Positions 1-10,181 are shown, counted from the stretch's first letter. The stretch is DNA of 64,000 bases from an uncultured Vibrio sp. (GCA_947504195.1 CANNGN010000004.1:434001-498000); one strand, 5' to 3'. A program made the numbers and translations. The notes: generated from the sequence alone by a model not told the origin.

Positions 1-13
1 ATAGGAGATTGTT

Positions 14-1306
14 ATGGCCGATAAGAAAGCTACCCTTCACATTGAAGGTAAAGCTCCAATCGAACTGCCGATTATACAAGGTGCTATGGGGCCAGAAGTA
101 GTCGATGTTCGCAAACTTGGTGCTAATGGATATTTCACCTACGACCCTGGTTTTCTAGCCACTGCTTCATGTGAATCTCAAATCACTTACATCGATGGTA
201 ACAAAGGAGTGTTGCTACATCGAGGTTATCCAATTGATCAATTAGCAAATAACGCTGATTATTTAGAAGTCTGTTACATCTTGTTGTATGGCAATGTTCC
301 AAATCGCAAAGAATACGAGAAGTTCAAATGGACCATATCTCGTCATACGATGGTTCACGAGCAGATCGCGAGCTTCTTCCATGGTTTCCGTCGTGATGCT
401 CACCCGATGGCAATTATGTGTGGTGTTGTTGGCGCTTTGGCTGCGTTCTATCACGACTCTTTAGATATCAATAACGATACTCACCGAGAGATCGCCGCAT
501 ATCGTTTACTGTCAAAAATGCCCACTTTAGCTGCCATGTGTTACAAGTACTCAGTAGGTCAGCCATTCATTTATCCACGCAATGATTTGGATTATGCAAG
601 CAACTTCCTACATATGATGTATGCAACACCTTGTGAAGAATACGATGTAAACCCTGTCGTTGCTCGCGCTATGGATAAAATCTTTACCCTTCATGCTGAC
701 CACGAACAAAATGCGTCAACGTCTACTGTTCGTTTAGCAGGCTCTTCGGGTGCAAACCCATTTGCTTGTATCGCTGCAGGTATTGCGTCACTTTGGGGAC
801 CAGCCCATGGTGGTGCTAATGAAGCATGTCTTCGTATGCTTGAAGAGATTGGTACTGTGGATGCAATTCCTGAGTTTGTACAACGCGCCAAAGATAAAGA
901 AGACCCATTCCGTTTAATGGGCTTTGGTCACCGTGTATACAAAAATTATGACCCACGCGCTACCGTAATGCGTGAAGCATGTCATGAAGTACTGAACGAG
1001 TTGAACATCCAAGACCCACTATTAGATGTTGCAATGGAATTAGAACGTATTGCACTATCTGATGAGTACTTCGTTGAGAAAAAACTCTATCCAAATGTCG
1101 ATTTTTACTCTGGCATTATCTTAAGAGCAATTGGTATTCCGGTATCAATGTTCACAGTAATCTTCGCAATGTCTCGTACTATCGGTTGGATTGCACATTG
1201 GAATGAAATGCATAGTGACCCAGAAAGCCGTATTGGCCGCCCTCGTCAGTTATATACTGGTGAAAAATCACGTGAATTTGTTCCTTTAGAAGAACGTGAA
1301 AAATAA
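14..1306 (+). CDS. gltA: Citrate synthase (type II)
   Basis: Condenses acetyl-CoA and oxaloacetate to citrate, the entry step of the TCA cycle, in the cytosol. The 430-residue protein is close to the 427 residues of E. coli GltA. The catalytic-histidine region reads [14 protein letters not shown] near residue 305, and an upstream histidine lies in the [10 protein letters not shown] segment. The start is supported by an AGGAG Shine-Dalgarno at 3-7, six bases before ATG. Its promoter lies outside the window. A strong hairpin terminator follows directly, so the gene is probably transcribed alone or as the last gene of its unit. The identification is firm. Confidence 0.97.
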   Translation: MADKKATLHIEGKAPIELPIIQGAMGPEVVDVRKLGANGYFTYDPGFLATASCESQITYIDGNKGVLLHRGYPIDQLANNADYLEVCYILLYGNVPNRKEYEKFKWTISRHTMVHEQIASFFHGFRRDAHPMAIMCGVVGALAAFYHDSLDINNDTHREIAAYRLLSKMPTLAAMCYKYSVGQPFIYPRNDLDYASNFLHMMYATPCEEYDVNPVVARAMDKIFTLHADHEQNASTSTVRLAGSSGANPFACIAAGIASLWGPAHGGANEACLRMLEEIGTVDAIPEFVQRAKDKEDPFRLMGFGHRVYKNYDPRATVMREACHEVLNELNIQDPLLDVAMELERIALSDEYFVEKKLYPNVDFYSGIILRAIGIPVSMFTVIFAMSRTIGWIAHWNEMHSDPESRIGRPRQLYTGEKSREFVPLEEREK

Positions 1307-1332
1307 GACGTAATACTCTATTCACAATACCC

Positions 1333-1357
1333 AAAGAGCGAGTTTAACTCGCTCTTT
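1333..1357 (+). terminator. Terminator of gltA
   Basis: An 11-bp perfect stem (1333-1343 with 1347-1357) has a TTA loop and is followed on the + strand by a pyrimidine-rich CTATTTCTATT tail. It sits between gltA and the convergent Nif3-like gene. The minus-strand exit lacks a T tract. Confidence 0.8.
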
Positions 1358-1428
1358 CTATTTCTATTACATTCTTACTAATCTGCGCTGTACCTATACC
1401 TAAAACGCTTAACGCTCCTTTTTTCACG

Positions 1429-2187
1429 TTAAACTGGATTGTCGATATCAATAAACGTCACATCAAAACCATGATATTGTGATAGCCATTCTCCAAGCGC
1501 TTTGACACCATAACGCTCAGTCGCATGGTGACCTGCAGCAAAATACTCAATCCCTTGCTCACGTGCACTGTATGTTGTTCGCTCCGAAATCTCCCCTGAA
1601 ATATAACAATCAAGACCTCTTTGCGCGGCCATATCAATGTAATCTTGCCCTCCTCCAGTACACCATCCTACACTTTCAAGTAACTTATCACTGTTTTGAG
1701 AAGCGATATGTAAAGGCTTCCTCGCTAATACTTCCTCAAGACGTAACGCGAATTGAGACGCACTAATTGGCGTTTTAAATTGACCATACATCGCAACAGA
1801 TTGTGCATGGTTCTCTAACCCACCAAGGACCTCTATATCTAATAAATCAGCTAGACGAGCGTTATTACCAAGTTCTGGATGAATATCCAACGGAAGATGA
1901 TAAGCCAATAAGTTGATATCATTTTGAATCAATTGACGAATTCGTTTTCCTTTCATCCCTCTGATTGCTTCGGGTTCTCCTTTCCAGAAATAGCCATGAT
2001 GAACCAATATTGCATCGGCTTCTAAGTCTATCGCTCTCTCAATTAATTCAAGTGAAGCAGTAACTCCAGTAACAATTTTATGAACCTCTACTTTACCTTC
2101 TACCTGTAACCCATTCGGGCAATAATCCTGAATGAGGTGAGGTGAGAGGTGATCATTTAGCAACGCTTCAAGTTCAATAACATTCAT
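1429..2187 (-). CDS. ybgI: Nif3-like dinuclear metal center protein (YbgI)
   Basis: Member of the NIF3/YbgI/DUF34 family, which forms ring-shaped hexamers with a two-metal site; the biochemical role is still unsettled. The 252-residue length matches E. coli YbgI (247). The metal-ligand segments are visible: HHGYFWKGE near residue 64 and GHHATERYG near residue 217, together with the SGEISER segment before it. The gene converges on gltA and diverges from the DUF1853 gene with only about 50 bp between starts, so both promoters must lie in a very short region. Family membership is secure; the function is not known. Confidence 0.9.
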   Translation of the reverse strand: MNVIELEALLNDHLSPHLIQDYCPNGLQVEGKVEVHKIVTGVTASLELIERAIDLEADAILVHHGYFWKGEPEAIRGMKGKRIRQLIQNDINLLAYHLPLDIHPELGNNARLADLLDIEVLGGLENHAQSVAMYGQFKTPISASQFALRLEEVLARKPLHIASQNSDKLLESVGWCTGGGQDYIDMAAQRGLDCYISGEISERTTYSAREQGIEYFAAGHHATERYGVKALGEWLSQYHGFDVTFIDIDNPV

Positions 2188-2237
2188 ATCTAAGAGCCTT
2201 AAGTATAAAGTCGAGTCGATTTTAAAATCAGGCTACA

Positions 2238-3020
2238 ATGACAGCCTTCAATCATCAAGAGCTAGTTATTATGGATCTGACTCAGTTTAGCCATTGGGTG
2301 ATCAATACCAATAGTTTATTGAAGCCTACACAGGTGATCGCCAACCCTTCCCCTTTTACTCATATGTCGCCATTAAAGGAAAGTAATTATAATGGCAATC
2401 ATCGTTTGGGCTTCGTTTATCAACATATATGCAGCGAACTGTTTCAATCGTCTCAACACCATGAATTACTGGCCGAGGAGATTCAAATAAATGATAACAA
2501 ACGTACCTTAGGCGCCATCGACTTTATCATCAATGATCCATTCAGTGGATACCAGCATTGGGAAGTGGCGATCAAGTTTTATCTATTCCATAATGGTTAC
2601 TGGTATGGTCCAAATGCTCATGATCGCTTGGACAAAAAACTCAACCATATGCTGAAGCATCAACTCAGTATGAGCCAGAATCCAAGCTTTGTTCAGCAAT
2701 ATCCAAACTGGCATCCTATTATGCCAAAAGTACTGCTTCAAGGCCGGTTATATATAAACCCATTTCTCGATCAAACCATTCCTACAAAATGCTTAGACTA
2801 CGAATTAGAATCGAGTCAAATCAATGGGTTTTGGTGCTACCAATCTCAACTTGAGCTTGTAGAAAGCCCCCTATTTAAACTAGAAAAGCCATATTGGGCT
2901 ACCGGTCATTCTATCCATCAAGAACTATATCGCCCAGTTTCAGGGCAATTTGAACATTGCCAAGACTCGCGTGGACGATTCTGGTTTGTCGTTCCAGAGC
3001 AGTGGCCAGATAACCAATAA
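2238..3020 (+). CDS. DUF1853 family protein
   Basis: A 260-residue soluble protein that I recognise as DUF1853, a gamma-proteobacterial family of unknown function. It has no signal peptide or membrane segment. Charged and aromatic blocks such as GAIDFIIND and HWEVAIKFYLF have the look of a nuclease-like alpha/beta core, but that is only an impression. The first ATG (2238) is preceded by a weak AGG; a second in-frame ATG at 2271 is an alternative start. It is divergent from the Nif3-like gene and convergent with pgm. Confidence 0.75.
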   Translation: MTAFNHQELVIMDLTQFSHWVINTNSLLKPTQVIANPSPFTHMSPLKESNYNGNHRLGFVYQHICSELFQSSQHHELLAEEIQINDNKRTLGAIDFIINDPFSGYQHWEVAIKFYLFHNGYWYGPNAHDRLDKKLNHMLKHQLSMSQNPSFVQQYPNWHPIMPKVLLQGRLYINPFLDQTIPTKCLDYELESSQINGFWCYQSQLELVESPLFKLEKPYWATGHSIHQELYRPVSGQFEHCQDSRGRFWFVVPEQWPDNQ

Positions 3021-3030
3021 GCAATATAAA

Positions 3031-3059
3031 AAAGAGAGCAACCTAATGGCTGCTCTCTT
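3031..3059 (-). terminator. Terminator of pgm
   Basis: The outer stem AAGAGAGCA/TGCTCTCTT (3032-3040 with 3051-3059) continues inward through two C-G pairs after one mismatch. On the minus strand it exits into a TTTTTTAT tract, as expected 3' of pgm. Confidence 0.7.
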
Positions 3060-3114
3060 GGATTGGTATAGAAAACTGTTATAGAAAATTTTCTATAGAA
3101 TGAATGATGAAACC

Positions 3115-4767
3115 TTACGCTAATCCAGCGTCAGCAAAGACTTGGTTAACAATCTGCTGTGCTTCAACTTCAATCTGTTTTAAATGATCATCACCACGGA
3201 AGCTTTCACAGTATATTTTGTAAACATCCTCGGTACCTGATGGTCTAGCAGCGAACCAACCGAAATCTGTGGTCACTTTCAAACCACCAATCGCTTCGCC
3301 ATTACCAGGAGCATGAGTTAAACGAGCCGTGATTGGGTCGCCAGCAAGCATCTGAGCAGAGACCATCTCTGGCGACAGTTTCTTCAGCACATCTTTCTGA
3401 GGCCCATTCGCGACAGCTTGAATACGGTTGTATTTTGATTCACCGTGTTTCGCAGCGAGTTCTTCATAATAGTCCTGAGGGTTTTTTCCAGTTACGGCGG
3501 TAATTTCTGCACCTAGTAGGCACAAAAGAATCCCATCTTTATCAGTAGACCATGGTGTACCATCTTTACGAAGGAACGACGCACCAGCACTCTCTTCACC
3601 ACCAAAGCCAAAACGACCAGTGAAAAGACCATCAACAAACCACTTAAACCCAACCGGTACTTCGCATAGTTCTCGACCAAGATCAGCAACAACACGATCA
3701 ATTAATGCGCTCGATACAAGAGTCTTACCCACGGCTACTTCTGCTTTCCACTCACTGCGGTGACGATAAAGATAATCGATACATACCGCAAGGTAATGGT
3801 TTGGATTCATTAACCCTTTTGGAGTCACAATACCGTGACGGTCATAATCAGGATCATTGCCAAACGCAAGATCGTAATCATCCTTGAGTGCTAATAAACC
3901 CGCCATAGAATAAGGCGACGAACAATCCATTCGAATCGCGCCATCTTTATCTAACGACATAAATTGGAATGTAGGATCAATTGCTTCGTTTACTAACGTG
4001 ATATCTAAGTCATAAGTTTTAGCAATTTGACGCCAGTACTCAATGCCACTTCCACCTAGAGGATCGACACCAATATGCAACTTAGCCTTTTGAATTGCTT
4101 CAATATCGATAACATTCACTAAATCGTCAACATAAGGCGTAACAAGATCGTTCTCTTGATACAATGCTGACTCTTTAGCATCTTCAAAAGACACTCGCTC
4201 TACATCGCTCATTCCACTAGCGATAATCTCATTTGCTCTGGCTTCAATTGCCTTAGTTAACGCATCTTCAGCAGGACCACCGTGAGTCGGATTATATTTA
4301 ATACCACCATCTTGTGGCGGGTTGTGCGACGGCGTAATCACAATACCATCAGCAAGGTTTTCGCTTTTCTTCAGGTTGTGAGTCAAAATGGCATGAGAGA
4401 CGCCTGGAGTTGGCGTATATCCATTCTCTTGTTGTGCAATGACATTGATGTTATTCGCAATTAATACTTCAATGACACTTGCAAACGCAGGTTCTGATAG
4501 AGCATGAGTATCCTTACCAACAAAAATAGGCCCTGTCACTCCATTCGCTTTACGCACTTCTGCTACAGCTTGTGCTATCGCAAGAATGTGTTGCTCATTA
4601 AAACTTGATTTATTCGATGTACCACGATGTCCCGATGTACCAAACTCGACTTTATGAGCTGCATTATTCGGTTCTGGTTTAAGTAAATAATAATTTGAAA
4701 CGAGCGCAGGAATATTATTGAGATCTTCTTGTAACGCTTTTTGTCCTGCACGTGGGTGAATAGCCAT
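3115..4767 (-). CDS. pgm: Phosphoglucomutase (alpha-D-glucose phosphate-specific)
   Basis: Interconverts glucose 1-phosphate and glucose 6-phosphate, linking glycolysis to UDP-glucose and surface-sugar synthesis. At 550 residues it is typical of the family (E. coli 546). All four phosphohexomutase landmarks are present in order: the substrate loop FGTSGHRG near residue 43, the phospho-serine loop [13 protein letters not shown] near 145, the metal loop DPDYDRHG near 305, and the sugar loop GGEESAG followed by the phosphate loop [10 protein letters not shown] near the C terminus. It lies about 100 bp downstream of seqA on the same strand, the same seqA-pgm pairing as in E. coli. The identification is firm. 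Confidence 0.97.
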   Translation of the reverse strand: MAIHPRAGQKALQEDLNNIPALVSNYYLLKPEPNNAAHKVEFGTSGHRGTSNKSSFNEQHILAIAQAVAEVRKANGVTGPIFVGKDTHALSEPAFASVIEVLIANNINVIAQQENGYTPTPGVSHAILTHNLKKSENLADGIVITPSHNPPQDGGIKYNPTHGGPAEDALTKAIEARANEIIASGMSDVERVSFEDAKESALYQENDLVTPYVDDLVNVIDIEAIQKAKLHIGVDPLGGSGIEYWRQIAKTYDLDITLVNEAIDPTFQFMSLDKDGAIRMDCSSPYSMAGLLALKDDYDLAFGNDPDYDRHGIVTPKGLMNPNHYLAVCIDYLYRHRSEWKAEVAVGKTLVSSALIDRVVADLGRELCEVPVGFKWFVDGLFTGRFGFGGEESAGASFLRKDGTPWSTDKDGILLCLLGAEITAVTGKNPQDYYEELAAKHGESKYNRIQAVANGPQKDVLKKLSPEMVSAQMLAGDPITARLTHAPGNGEAIGGLKVTTDFGWFAARPSGTEDVYKIYCESFRGDDHLKQIEVEAQQIVNQVFADAGLA

Positions 4768-4867
4768 AAAACATCCTTTTTAAATCAAAATTATTTATTA
4801 ACATCCTCACATCAGTATTAAATTAATACGAGGCTTAAAATCCGGAGTGAGAGAACGTTCGAATTAG

Positions 4868-5419
4868 TTAGATTGCATTTTTAACTTTTTCAACCAACTC
4901 AGCAGGGAATTCCATTCTTACCATGACTTGTTCTACCATCTGCTGCTTACGGCTAGTATTGGTGTTAGTAATAACCCAAAATGGAGTACGAGGGATTGCT
5001 TTAGGCTTTGTTGTCGTTCCACCATCAAGCAGTGTCTGCTCGTTATCAGCAAAATAAACTCGCTTACGTCCCTTAACTTGAATTGCTTCAGAAAAGTTAA
5101 CCGAATCAATATTCCATAATGTGCTTAAAACCAGCATAAAACGGTCAATCACTTTTTTCTGTGCTGCAAATTCATCTGATATAAGCAATTCACGTATCGC
5201 CTTCACAGTATCAATAGTGACTGTATCGCAAGCCGCTATATCTCCATTGTTTTCATTCTGAGACACATTGGTTTGGGTAGTGCCTGTATCTGAAGATACT
5301 GCAGATTGACCATCTATATTTAATAAGCGACGCAATATTTCCGACGCACTTTCACCAATATGACAAGTTTGGCCAGCAATATAGCGGTATAGTTCTTCAT
5401 CGACCTCAATTGTTTTCAT
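4868..5419 (-). CDS. seqA: Negative modulator of replication initiation SeqA
   Basis: Binds hemimethylated GATC clusters, sequestering oriC after initiation and organising newly replicated DNA. The 183-residue protein shows the N-terminal oligomerisation domain (MKTIEVDEELYRYIAG, then a helix with SASEILRRLL), a variable Ser/Thr/Asn-rich linker (about residues 37-65), and the C-terminal DNA-binding domain with KGRKRVYFA and NTNTSRKQQMV near its end. Its presence implies Dam methylation in the host. It is divergent from the ybfF-like esterase gene and heads a likely seqA-pgm unit. Confidence 0.96.
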   Translation of the reverse strand: MKTIEVDEELYRYIAGQTCHIGESASEILRRLLNIDGQSAVSSDTGTTQTNVSQNENNGDIAACDTVTIDTVKAIRELLISDEFAAQKKVIDRFMLVLSTLWNIDSVNFSEAIQVKGRKRVYFADNEQTLLDGGTTTKPKAIPRTPFWVITNTNTSRKQQMVEQVMVRMEFPAELVEKVKNAI

Positions 5420-5511
5420 TCGCTTTTCACAATCTCTATGTTTAAACTCCTATAGATTATACCGAGATCTTTGATGATACTCCACGCTAAACCCAACAGT
5501 ATTAAGAGAAA

Positions 5512-6279
5512 ATGTCGACTTACTTAAATTATAAAATCGAAGGACAGGGTCAACCCATCGTTTTGATCCATGGCTTATTCGGAAATCTAGACAATCTAGG
5601 TTTATTGGTTCGGAATCTAAAAGAAGATCATCAAGTGATTAGTTTAGATCTTCGAAATCACGGTTTATCATTTCATGATGAAGAGCATAATTATGCTGTA
5701 ATGGCTCAAGATGTTGCGAGAACTCTTAAATCCATTGGTGCTGAAAGTGCAACAATTATTGGCCACTCAATGGGTGGAAAAGTGGCGATGAAACTTACAG
5801 AAGTATCACCAAATCTTGTGTTACGCCTCATCGTTTTAGATATGGCCCCTGTCGCCTACCCGTCGAGAAGTCACGATCAAGTCTTTTCGGGTCTATTTGC
5901 TGTTATCGAGCAAAAACCCACGACACGTCAACAAGCCATGTCCATACTCGCTAAACACATAAAATTAGATGGTGTCCGCCAATTTTTAGGTAAGTCTCTC
6001 TACAAAGCAGAAACGCATTTTACTTGGCGCTTTAACGTACAAGAACTGTATCAAAACTATGAACAAATCATTGGCTGGCAGTCGCTTCCAAGTAGTGATA
6101 TTCCAACCCTGTTTGTCAAAGGTGAAAACTCCGATTACATAACGTCTGAGCATCAATCAACGATTAGAGCACAGTTTCCAAATGCAAAAGCGCATATTAT
6201 TGCCAATACTGGCCATTGGCTCCATGCAGAAAAGCCCGATGAAGTACTTCGAGTAATTCGAAAATTCTTAAACCAATAG
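5512..6279 (+). CDS. ybfF: Alpha/beta-fold hydrolase, YbfF-type esterase
   Basis: A 255-residue cytosolic alpha/beta hydrolase. The oxyanion strand VLIHGLFGNLDN is near residue 18, the nucleophile elbow GHSMGG near residue 85, and the catalytic histidine in NTGHWLHAE near 234. E. coli YbfF, which also neighbours seqA, is an acyl-CoA thioesterase/esterase of this size; the same activity is inferred here. The gene is divergent from seqA with about 90 bp between starts. The fold is certain; the natural substrate is unknown. Confidence 0.9.
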   Translation: MSTYLNYKIEGQGQPIVLIHGLFGNLDNLGLLVRNLKEDHQVISLDLRNHGLSFHDEEHNYAVMAQDVARTLKSIGAESATIIGHSMGGKVAMKLTEVSPNLVLRLIVLDMAPVAYPSRSHDQVFSGLFAVIEQKPTTRQQAMSILAKHIKLDGVRQFLGKSLYKAETHFTWRFNVQELYQNYEQIIGWQSLPSSDIPTLFVKGENSDYITSEHQSTIRAQFPNAKAHIIANTGHWLHAEKPDEVLRVIRKFLNQ

Positions 6280-6382
6280 TAAAAATCTTTATTTTGTAGC
6301 GAATTGTTGGTTTTTCACCAATTAACTTTGCCTAGTAACAATGGTATAGTTCGCGCAATCATTTTGGGATGAAAGACTCACT

Positions 6383-6604
6383 ATGCTTTACGACTATATG
6401 AACCAACTAGAATCTATCGGTCTAGACATACTTTTTGCTGCAATATTTTTCTTTATCGGAATGGCAATCAAAGATGTACTAAAACAAGGTAATGTTCCTG
6501 TATTTGGACGCCGCATTGTATGGGGTGTTCTATTTTTGGGCTGTGCGGGTTTTATAGCTAAAGGCTTAATTCAACTAAGCTGGGAAGGCACTGGTTTAGG
6601 GTAA
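6383..6604 (+). CDS. DUF2788 family small membrane protein
   Basis: A 73-residue protein with two predicted membrane helices (about residues 15-32 and 47-64) separated by a short basic loop containing FGRRIVWG. I recognise it as DUF2788, which in Vibrio sits just upstream of flavodoxin. Function is unknown. It ends 40 bp before fldA on the same strand and could be co-transcribed with it. Confidence 0.75.
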   Translation: MLYDYMNQLESIGLDILFAAIFFFIGMAIKDVLKQGNVPVFGRRIVWGVLFLGCAGFIAKGLIQLSWEGTGLG

Positions 6605-6644
6605 ATTCATTCTACAAATCAAGACTATAAAAGGTAACAGATAT

Positions 6645-7172
6645 ATGGCAAGTGTAGGTATCTTTTTTGGCAGTGATACTGGTAATACAGAAGCTGTAGC
6701 GAAGATGATTGAAAAACAGCTAGGATCAAAACTAGTTCAAGTTCAAGATATCGCTAAAAGCAGCAAAGCAGACATTGATAACTTTGATCTTCTTTTATTT
6801 GGTATTCCTACTTGGTATTACGGTGAAGCTCAATGCGATTGGGATGACTTTTTCCCTGAGCTAGAAGCTATCGATTTCTCAGGTAAGCTTGTAGCAATGT
6901 TCGGCTGTGGTGATCAAGAAGATTATGCTGAATATTTCTGTGATGCTATGGGGACTCTCCGTGACATCGTTGAAGCTCGTGGCGCAACCATCTTAGGCTA
7001 CTGGCCAGTGGAAGGGTATGAGTTTGAAGCCTCTAAAGCTTTAGTTGATGACGATAATTTCGTTGGTCTATGTATCGATGAAGACCGTCAGCCTGAACTA
7101 ACAGAAGAGCGCGTAAATAAATGGGTCAAACAAATTTACGATGAAATGTGTTTAGCAGAACTCGCGGGCTAA
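6645..7172 (+). CDS. fldA: Flavodoxin 1
   Basis: A low-potential FMN electron carrier that donates electrons to enzymes such as biotin synthase, IspG/IspH and MetH. The FMN phosphate loop SDTGNTE is at residues 9-15. Later acidic/aromatic loops contact the isoalloxazine (PTWYYGEAQCDWDDF and GCGDQEDYAEYF), with the long-chain insertion after them. The 175-residue length is that of long-chain FldA. It is followed by a hairpin terminator and then fur. Confidence 0.96.
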   Translation: MASVGIFFGSDTGNTEAVAKMIEKQLGSKLVQVQDIAKSSKADIDNFDLLLFGIPTWYYGEAQCDWDDFFPELEAIDFSGKLVAMFGCGDQEDYAEYFCDAMGTLRDIVEARGATILGYWPVEGYEFEASKALVDDDNFVGLCIDEDRQPELTEERVNKWVKQIYDEMCLAELAG

Positions 7173-7193
7173 GCGACAAACTATCGATACTAT

Positions 7194-7220
7194 GCCTTCA
7201 ACGTATTGAAGGCTTTATTA
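7194..7220 (+). terminator. Terminator of fldA
   Basis: An 8-bp perfect stem (7194-7201 with 7206-7213) with a CGTA tetraloop is followed by TTTATTATC, 21 bp after the fldA stop. Confidence 0.7.
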
Positions 7221-7314
7221 TCAATAAGTTATCGATTTCAACGATACAATAACTCCCAAACACTAATCATGTAACATAACGGAATTTTTTGAAATATCCT
7301 TTTACAGTTAGTGG

Positions 7315-7343
7315 TTTATTATTAGCATATACTAACCTATAAT
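7315..7343 (+). promoter_or_regulatory. Candidate fur promoter
   Basis: A perfect -10 hexamer TATAAT (7338-7343) has an AT-rich -35 candidate TTTATT (7315-7320) 17 bp upstream, giving a start about 40 bp before the fur ATG. No convincing Fur box could be read here by eye. This is a weak assignment based on the -10 alone. Confidence 0.35.
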
Positions 7344-7392
7344 GGGCGGTATATTTTCGTTGCACATCTGCAGAACATTAACAGGAAAGTCT

Positions 7393-7839
7393 ATGTCTGA
7401 TAACAATCAAGCACTTAAAGATGCAGGTCTAAAGGTTACGTTACCTCGACTTAAAATTTTAGAAGTGTTACAGCAACCAGAGTGCCAACACATCAGTGCT
7501 GAAGAGCTATATAAGAAATTAATCGATTTAGATGAAGAGATCGGACTTGCTACAGTTTATCGCGTACTCAATCAATTTGATGATGCTGGAATTGTAACTC
7601 GTCACCATTTCGAAGGTGGGAAGTCCGTATTCGAACTTTCTACACAGCACCACCATGATCATCTTGTATGCTTAGACTGCGGTGAAGTAATTGAGTTTTC
7701 TGATGATGTGATTGAACAGCGTCAAAAAGAAATCGCAGAGAAATACAATGTATCTCTGACTAACCATAGTTTATACCTATACGGTCGATGCATTGACGGG
7801 GCCTGTAAAAACGACCCTAACGCACATAAAGCTCGCTAG
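7393..7839 (+). CDS. fur: Ferric uptake regulator Fur
   Basis: Iron-sensing transcriptional repressor of siderophore and iron-transport genes. The start is placed at ATG 7393 (preceded by AGGAAAG), giving 148 residues beginning MSDNNQALKDAGLK. An in-frame upstream ATG at 7342 would add 17 residues not found in the family and overlaps the candidate promoter. The N-terminal winged helix covers about residues 1-83. The metal-binding HHHDH cluster lies near residue 87, CLDCGE follows, and a second cysteine pair occurs in RCIDGACKN. It faces usg-pdxB convergently across a bidirectional terminator. Confidence 0.97.
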   Translation: MSDNNQALKDAGLKVTLPRLKILEVLQQPECQHISAEELYKKLIDLDEEIGLATVYRVLNQFDDAGIVTRHHFEGGKSVFELSTQHHHDHLVCLDCGEVIEFSDDVIEQRQKEIAEKYNVSLTNHSLYLYGRCIDGACKNDPNAHKAR

Positions 7840-7881
7840 TTAATTTACGTTACTTAGTAATATTAAACTAAATAGAATATA

Positions 7882-7910
7882 AAAAACGCCAGTCACTGAC
7901 TGGCGTTTTT
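7882..7910. terminator. Bidirectional terminator between fur and usg
   Basis: A near-perfect 14-bp stem (7882-7895 with 7897-7910) is centred on position 7896, with A-tracts on the left arm and T-tracts on the right. It therefore has a U-tract exit on either strand, as expected between the convergent fur and usg genes. Confidence 0.85.
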
Positions 7911-7950
7911 CTGTTAGCTCAATCTAATATCGGCTTAATCATTCTACAAA

Positions 7951-8964
7951 TTATAGATACTCATCAATAAGCAATTGAGCGATCTGGATTGCATTGATTG
8001 CAGATCCTTTACGGACATTATCAGCAACAACCCAAAAGTTTATTCCACTATGGTGGCTAATATCATTGCGGATACGCCCTACCATGACCTCATCTTTACC
8101 CGTTGCATCACGTACTGTTGTTGGAAAATCATGTCCGTTAAATACTTGAATACTTGGAGCCTGCTCTAACAACTCAGTAACTTGAGATACATCCACTGGT
8201 GTACGCGTTTCAAGGTGTACCGTCGCTGCATGACCATAAAAAACAGGTACAATGACACACGTCGGATTGACCGCAATGGAAGGATCATTAAACACTTTCT
8301 GAGTTTCTAAGACCAAGGCCATTTCTTCTCGTGTATATCCATTTTCAGTTAATTGGTCCACTTGTGGAAGGCAATTAAAAGCAATGGTCTGGCTAAAATG
8401 GTCTGACTCCGGTGGTAAACCATTTAATAGACGAGCTGTTTGCCCCGCTAATTCATCGACTCCCGCTTTTCCGGCAGCAGAAACCGACTGATAAGTGCTC
8501 ACATTCACTCTTTCGACACCGAAAGCATCATGAATAGGCTTTAGCGCAACTAACAGTTGAACCGTTGTTGCAGATGGACTCGCGATAACATTTCGATTAC
8601 GAAATTCTGAAATCGCTTCTGGATTAACCTCAGGGATAACAAGCGGAACATCATAGTCATAACGATAACGCTCTGTGCTGTCGATGACGATAACACCTTC
8701 GTCTGCCGCTACTGAAGCCCATTGTTCTGAAGACTCTGAGCTTTCGCAAAAGAAAGCCAAATGAACTTGCGACCAATCGAAATCCGCCACTTCTTGAATA
8801 TAAAGAGACTTACCATCAACACGATATGACTTTTCTTCATTCGGTTCGCTTGCTAATAGGATTAAGTCTCCCATCGGAAATTCACGTTCCTGAAGCATAT
8901 CGATAATCGCTTCACCGACAGGCTCTGACGCACCTAACAATGCAATATTAAATTCTTGGCTCAT
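7951..8964 (-). CDS. usg: Usg, aspartate-semialdehyde dehydrogenase-like protein lacking the catalytic cysteine
   Basis: A 337-residue paralogue of aspartate-semialdehyde dehydrogenase with an intact N-terminal nucleotide-binding segment ([13 protein letters not shown]). In true enzymes the nucleophile lies in an NPNC-(S/T)-T motif; here the matching stretch reads ASPSATTVQ, so residue 132 is alanine. E. coli Usg, encoded with pdxB, also lacks the cysteine, so this is most likely the Usg family and not a decayed asd gene. The start overlaps the pdxB stop (ATGA), pointing to translational coupling. Catalysis of the Asd reaction is unlikely; the real role is unknown. Confidence 0.88.
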   Translation of the reverse strand: MSQEFNIALLGASEPVGEAIIDMLQEREFPMGDLILLASEPNEEKSYRVDGKSLYIQEVADFDWSQVHLAFFCESSESSEQWASVAADEGVIVIDSTERYRYDYDVPLVIPEVNPEAISEFRNRNVIASPSATTVQLLVALKPIHDAFGVERVNVSTYQSVSAAGKAGVDELAGQTARLLNGLPPESDHFSQTIAFNCLPQVDQLTENGYTREEMALVLETQKVFNDPSIAVNPTCVIVPVFYGHAATVHLETRTPVDVSQVTELLEQAPSIQVFNGHDFPTTVRDATGKDEVMVGRIRNDISHHSGINFWVVADNVRKGSAINAIQIAQLLIDEYL

Positions 8965-10094
8965 GACTTAACCTCTATTTGAAAACCGAGTTTTTCTAGT
9001 GGCGATAAATGACATTGATCATCACCCACTAAGGTAATCGCACTATATTCACGGCGATCCCAATAAGATTTACGCATCGCATCAAATGCACCTGGCTTAA
9101 CGATTTCTCGTCTAAATACTGCATCATCAACTCGGACATCATAAATCATTTGAATTAAATTATAGAGTGATTGCTCATTCCACCGTCTTGATAACACCAT
9201 TTTTGGCACCGGGGCAATCGGAAGCAGGTGTTTTGGGTTTGCTCGTAGCTCTTGACCTAAGAACTGACAATAACGATTAAAGATCATCGTTGTTCCACGA
9301 GCTTTTCCCTCTAGGCCATATCCGGCAATATGAGGTGTCGCAAACGCAAGCAGTGGTAGTAGCTCAAAATCCACTTCTGGTTCAAACTCAAACACATCTA
9401 GGACGGCAGTAAAACCATCTTGCTTCTGCAAACGTTGCTTTAAAGCTTGATTATCAACAATTGGGCCACGCGCGGCATTAATCAAGATTTGATCAGGTCT
9501 AAACTGATCAAGAACCGCCTGATCAATTAAATGTTTTGTGGGCCACTCACCAGAATCAACTAGCGGTGTATGAACAGTGACAACATCTGCTTGTTCTAAC
9601 AATGCTTGAAGGGGTGTAAACTCTCGACTATCACCCGTGGCTTGTTTGGGAGGATCGTTGAGCAGGACTTTAATGCCGATCCCATCTAGGCATTGCGCAA
9701 GATAGCTGCCTACCTGTCCAGCACCGATGATCCCAACGGTTTTATCGAAAACCGAGAAACCCTGCTGTTGTGCCAAAATCATTAGCGAGCTGACAATGTA
9801 CTCGGCAACTCCGACCTTATTACATCCCGGCGCAGCAGTAAAAAAAATGCCTTTTGAGGTCAATAGATTCTGGTCGACATGATCCATTCCAGCTGTGGCA
9901 GTACCAACAAACTTTAATTTATTGGCTTTTTCAAGCAATGCGGCATTCACTTTGGTCACCGAGCGAATCATTAATGCATCGACATCAACTAAATCATCAG
10001 CCGTTAATGTTCGGCCAGGTTTCAGTATTACTTCGCCCAATTGACTGAAAAGCGTTTCAGCATAAGGCATATTTTCATCAATTAAGATTTTCAT
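8961..10094 (-). CDS. pdxB: Erythronate-4-phosphate dehydrogenase
   Basis: Second step of the DXP-dependent pyridoxal-phosphate pathway, oxidising 4-phosphoerythronate. The 377-residue protein has the D-2-hydroxyacid dehydrogenase layout: N-terminal catalytic half, the NAD-binding loop [13 protein letters not shown] near residue 123, and the catalytic Arg/Glu/His segments [18 protein letters not shown] and ATPHIAGY. It ends with the PdxB-specific C-terminal dimerisation domain (about 290-377). It overlaps usg by 4 bp, forming a pdxB-usg unit. Confidence 0.95.
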   Translation of the reverse strand: MKILIDENMPYAETLFSQLGEVILKPGRTLTADDLVDVDALMIRSVTKVNAALLEKANKLKFVGTATAGMDHVDQNLLTSKGIFFTAAPGCNKVGVAEYIVSSLMILAQQQGFSVFDKTVGIIGAGQVGSYLAQCLDGIGIKVLLNDPPKQATGDSREFTPLQALLEQADVVTVHTPLVDSGEWPTKHLIDQAVLDQFRPDQILINAARGPIVDNQALKQRLQKQDGFTAVLDVFEFEPEVDFELLPLLAFATPHIAGYGLEGKARGTTMIFNRYCQFLGQELRANPKHLLPIAPVPKMVLSRRWNEQSLYNLIQMIYDVRVDDAVFRREIVKPGAFDAMRKSYWDRREYSAITLVGDDQCHLSPLEKLGFQIEVKS

Positions 10095-10150
10095 TGGCGC
10101 GTGATATTAGCTTTAGTAAGAATAGGAAAGAGAAACAAATCGTCTTAATG

Positions 10151-10181
10151 AAAGTACCCGGCTACTCGAGCCGGGTACTTT
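10151..10181 (-). terminator. Terminator of fabB
   Basis: A 13-bp GC-rich perfect stem (10151-10163 with 10169-10181) with a 5-base loop lies 50 bp past the fabB stop. The minus-strand tail is only TTTCATT, so the U tract is short. Confidence 0.65.

Noticed and set aside
7951..8964. Gene first considered to be asd (aspartate-semialdehyde dehydrogenase)
   Set aside because: The catalytic cysteine is missing and the gene is fused by overlap to pdxB, which fits Usg and not a functional Asd.
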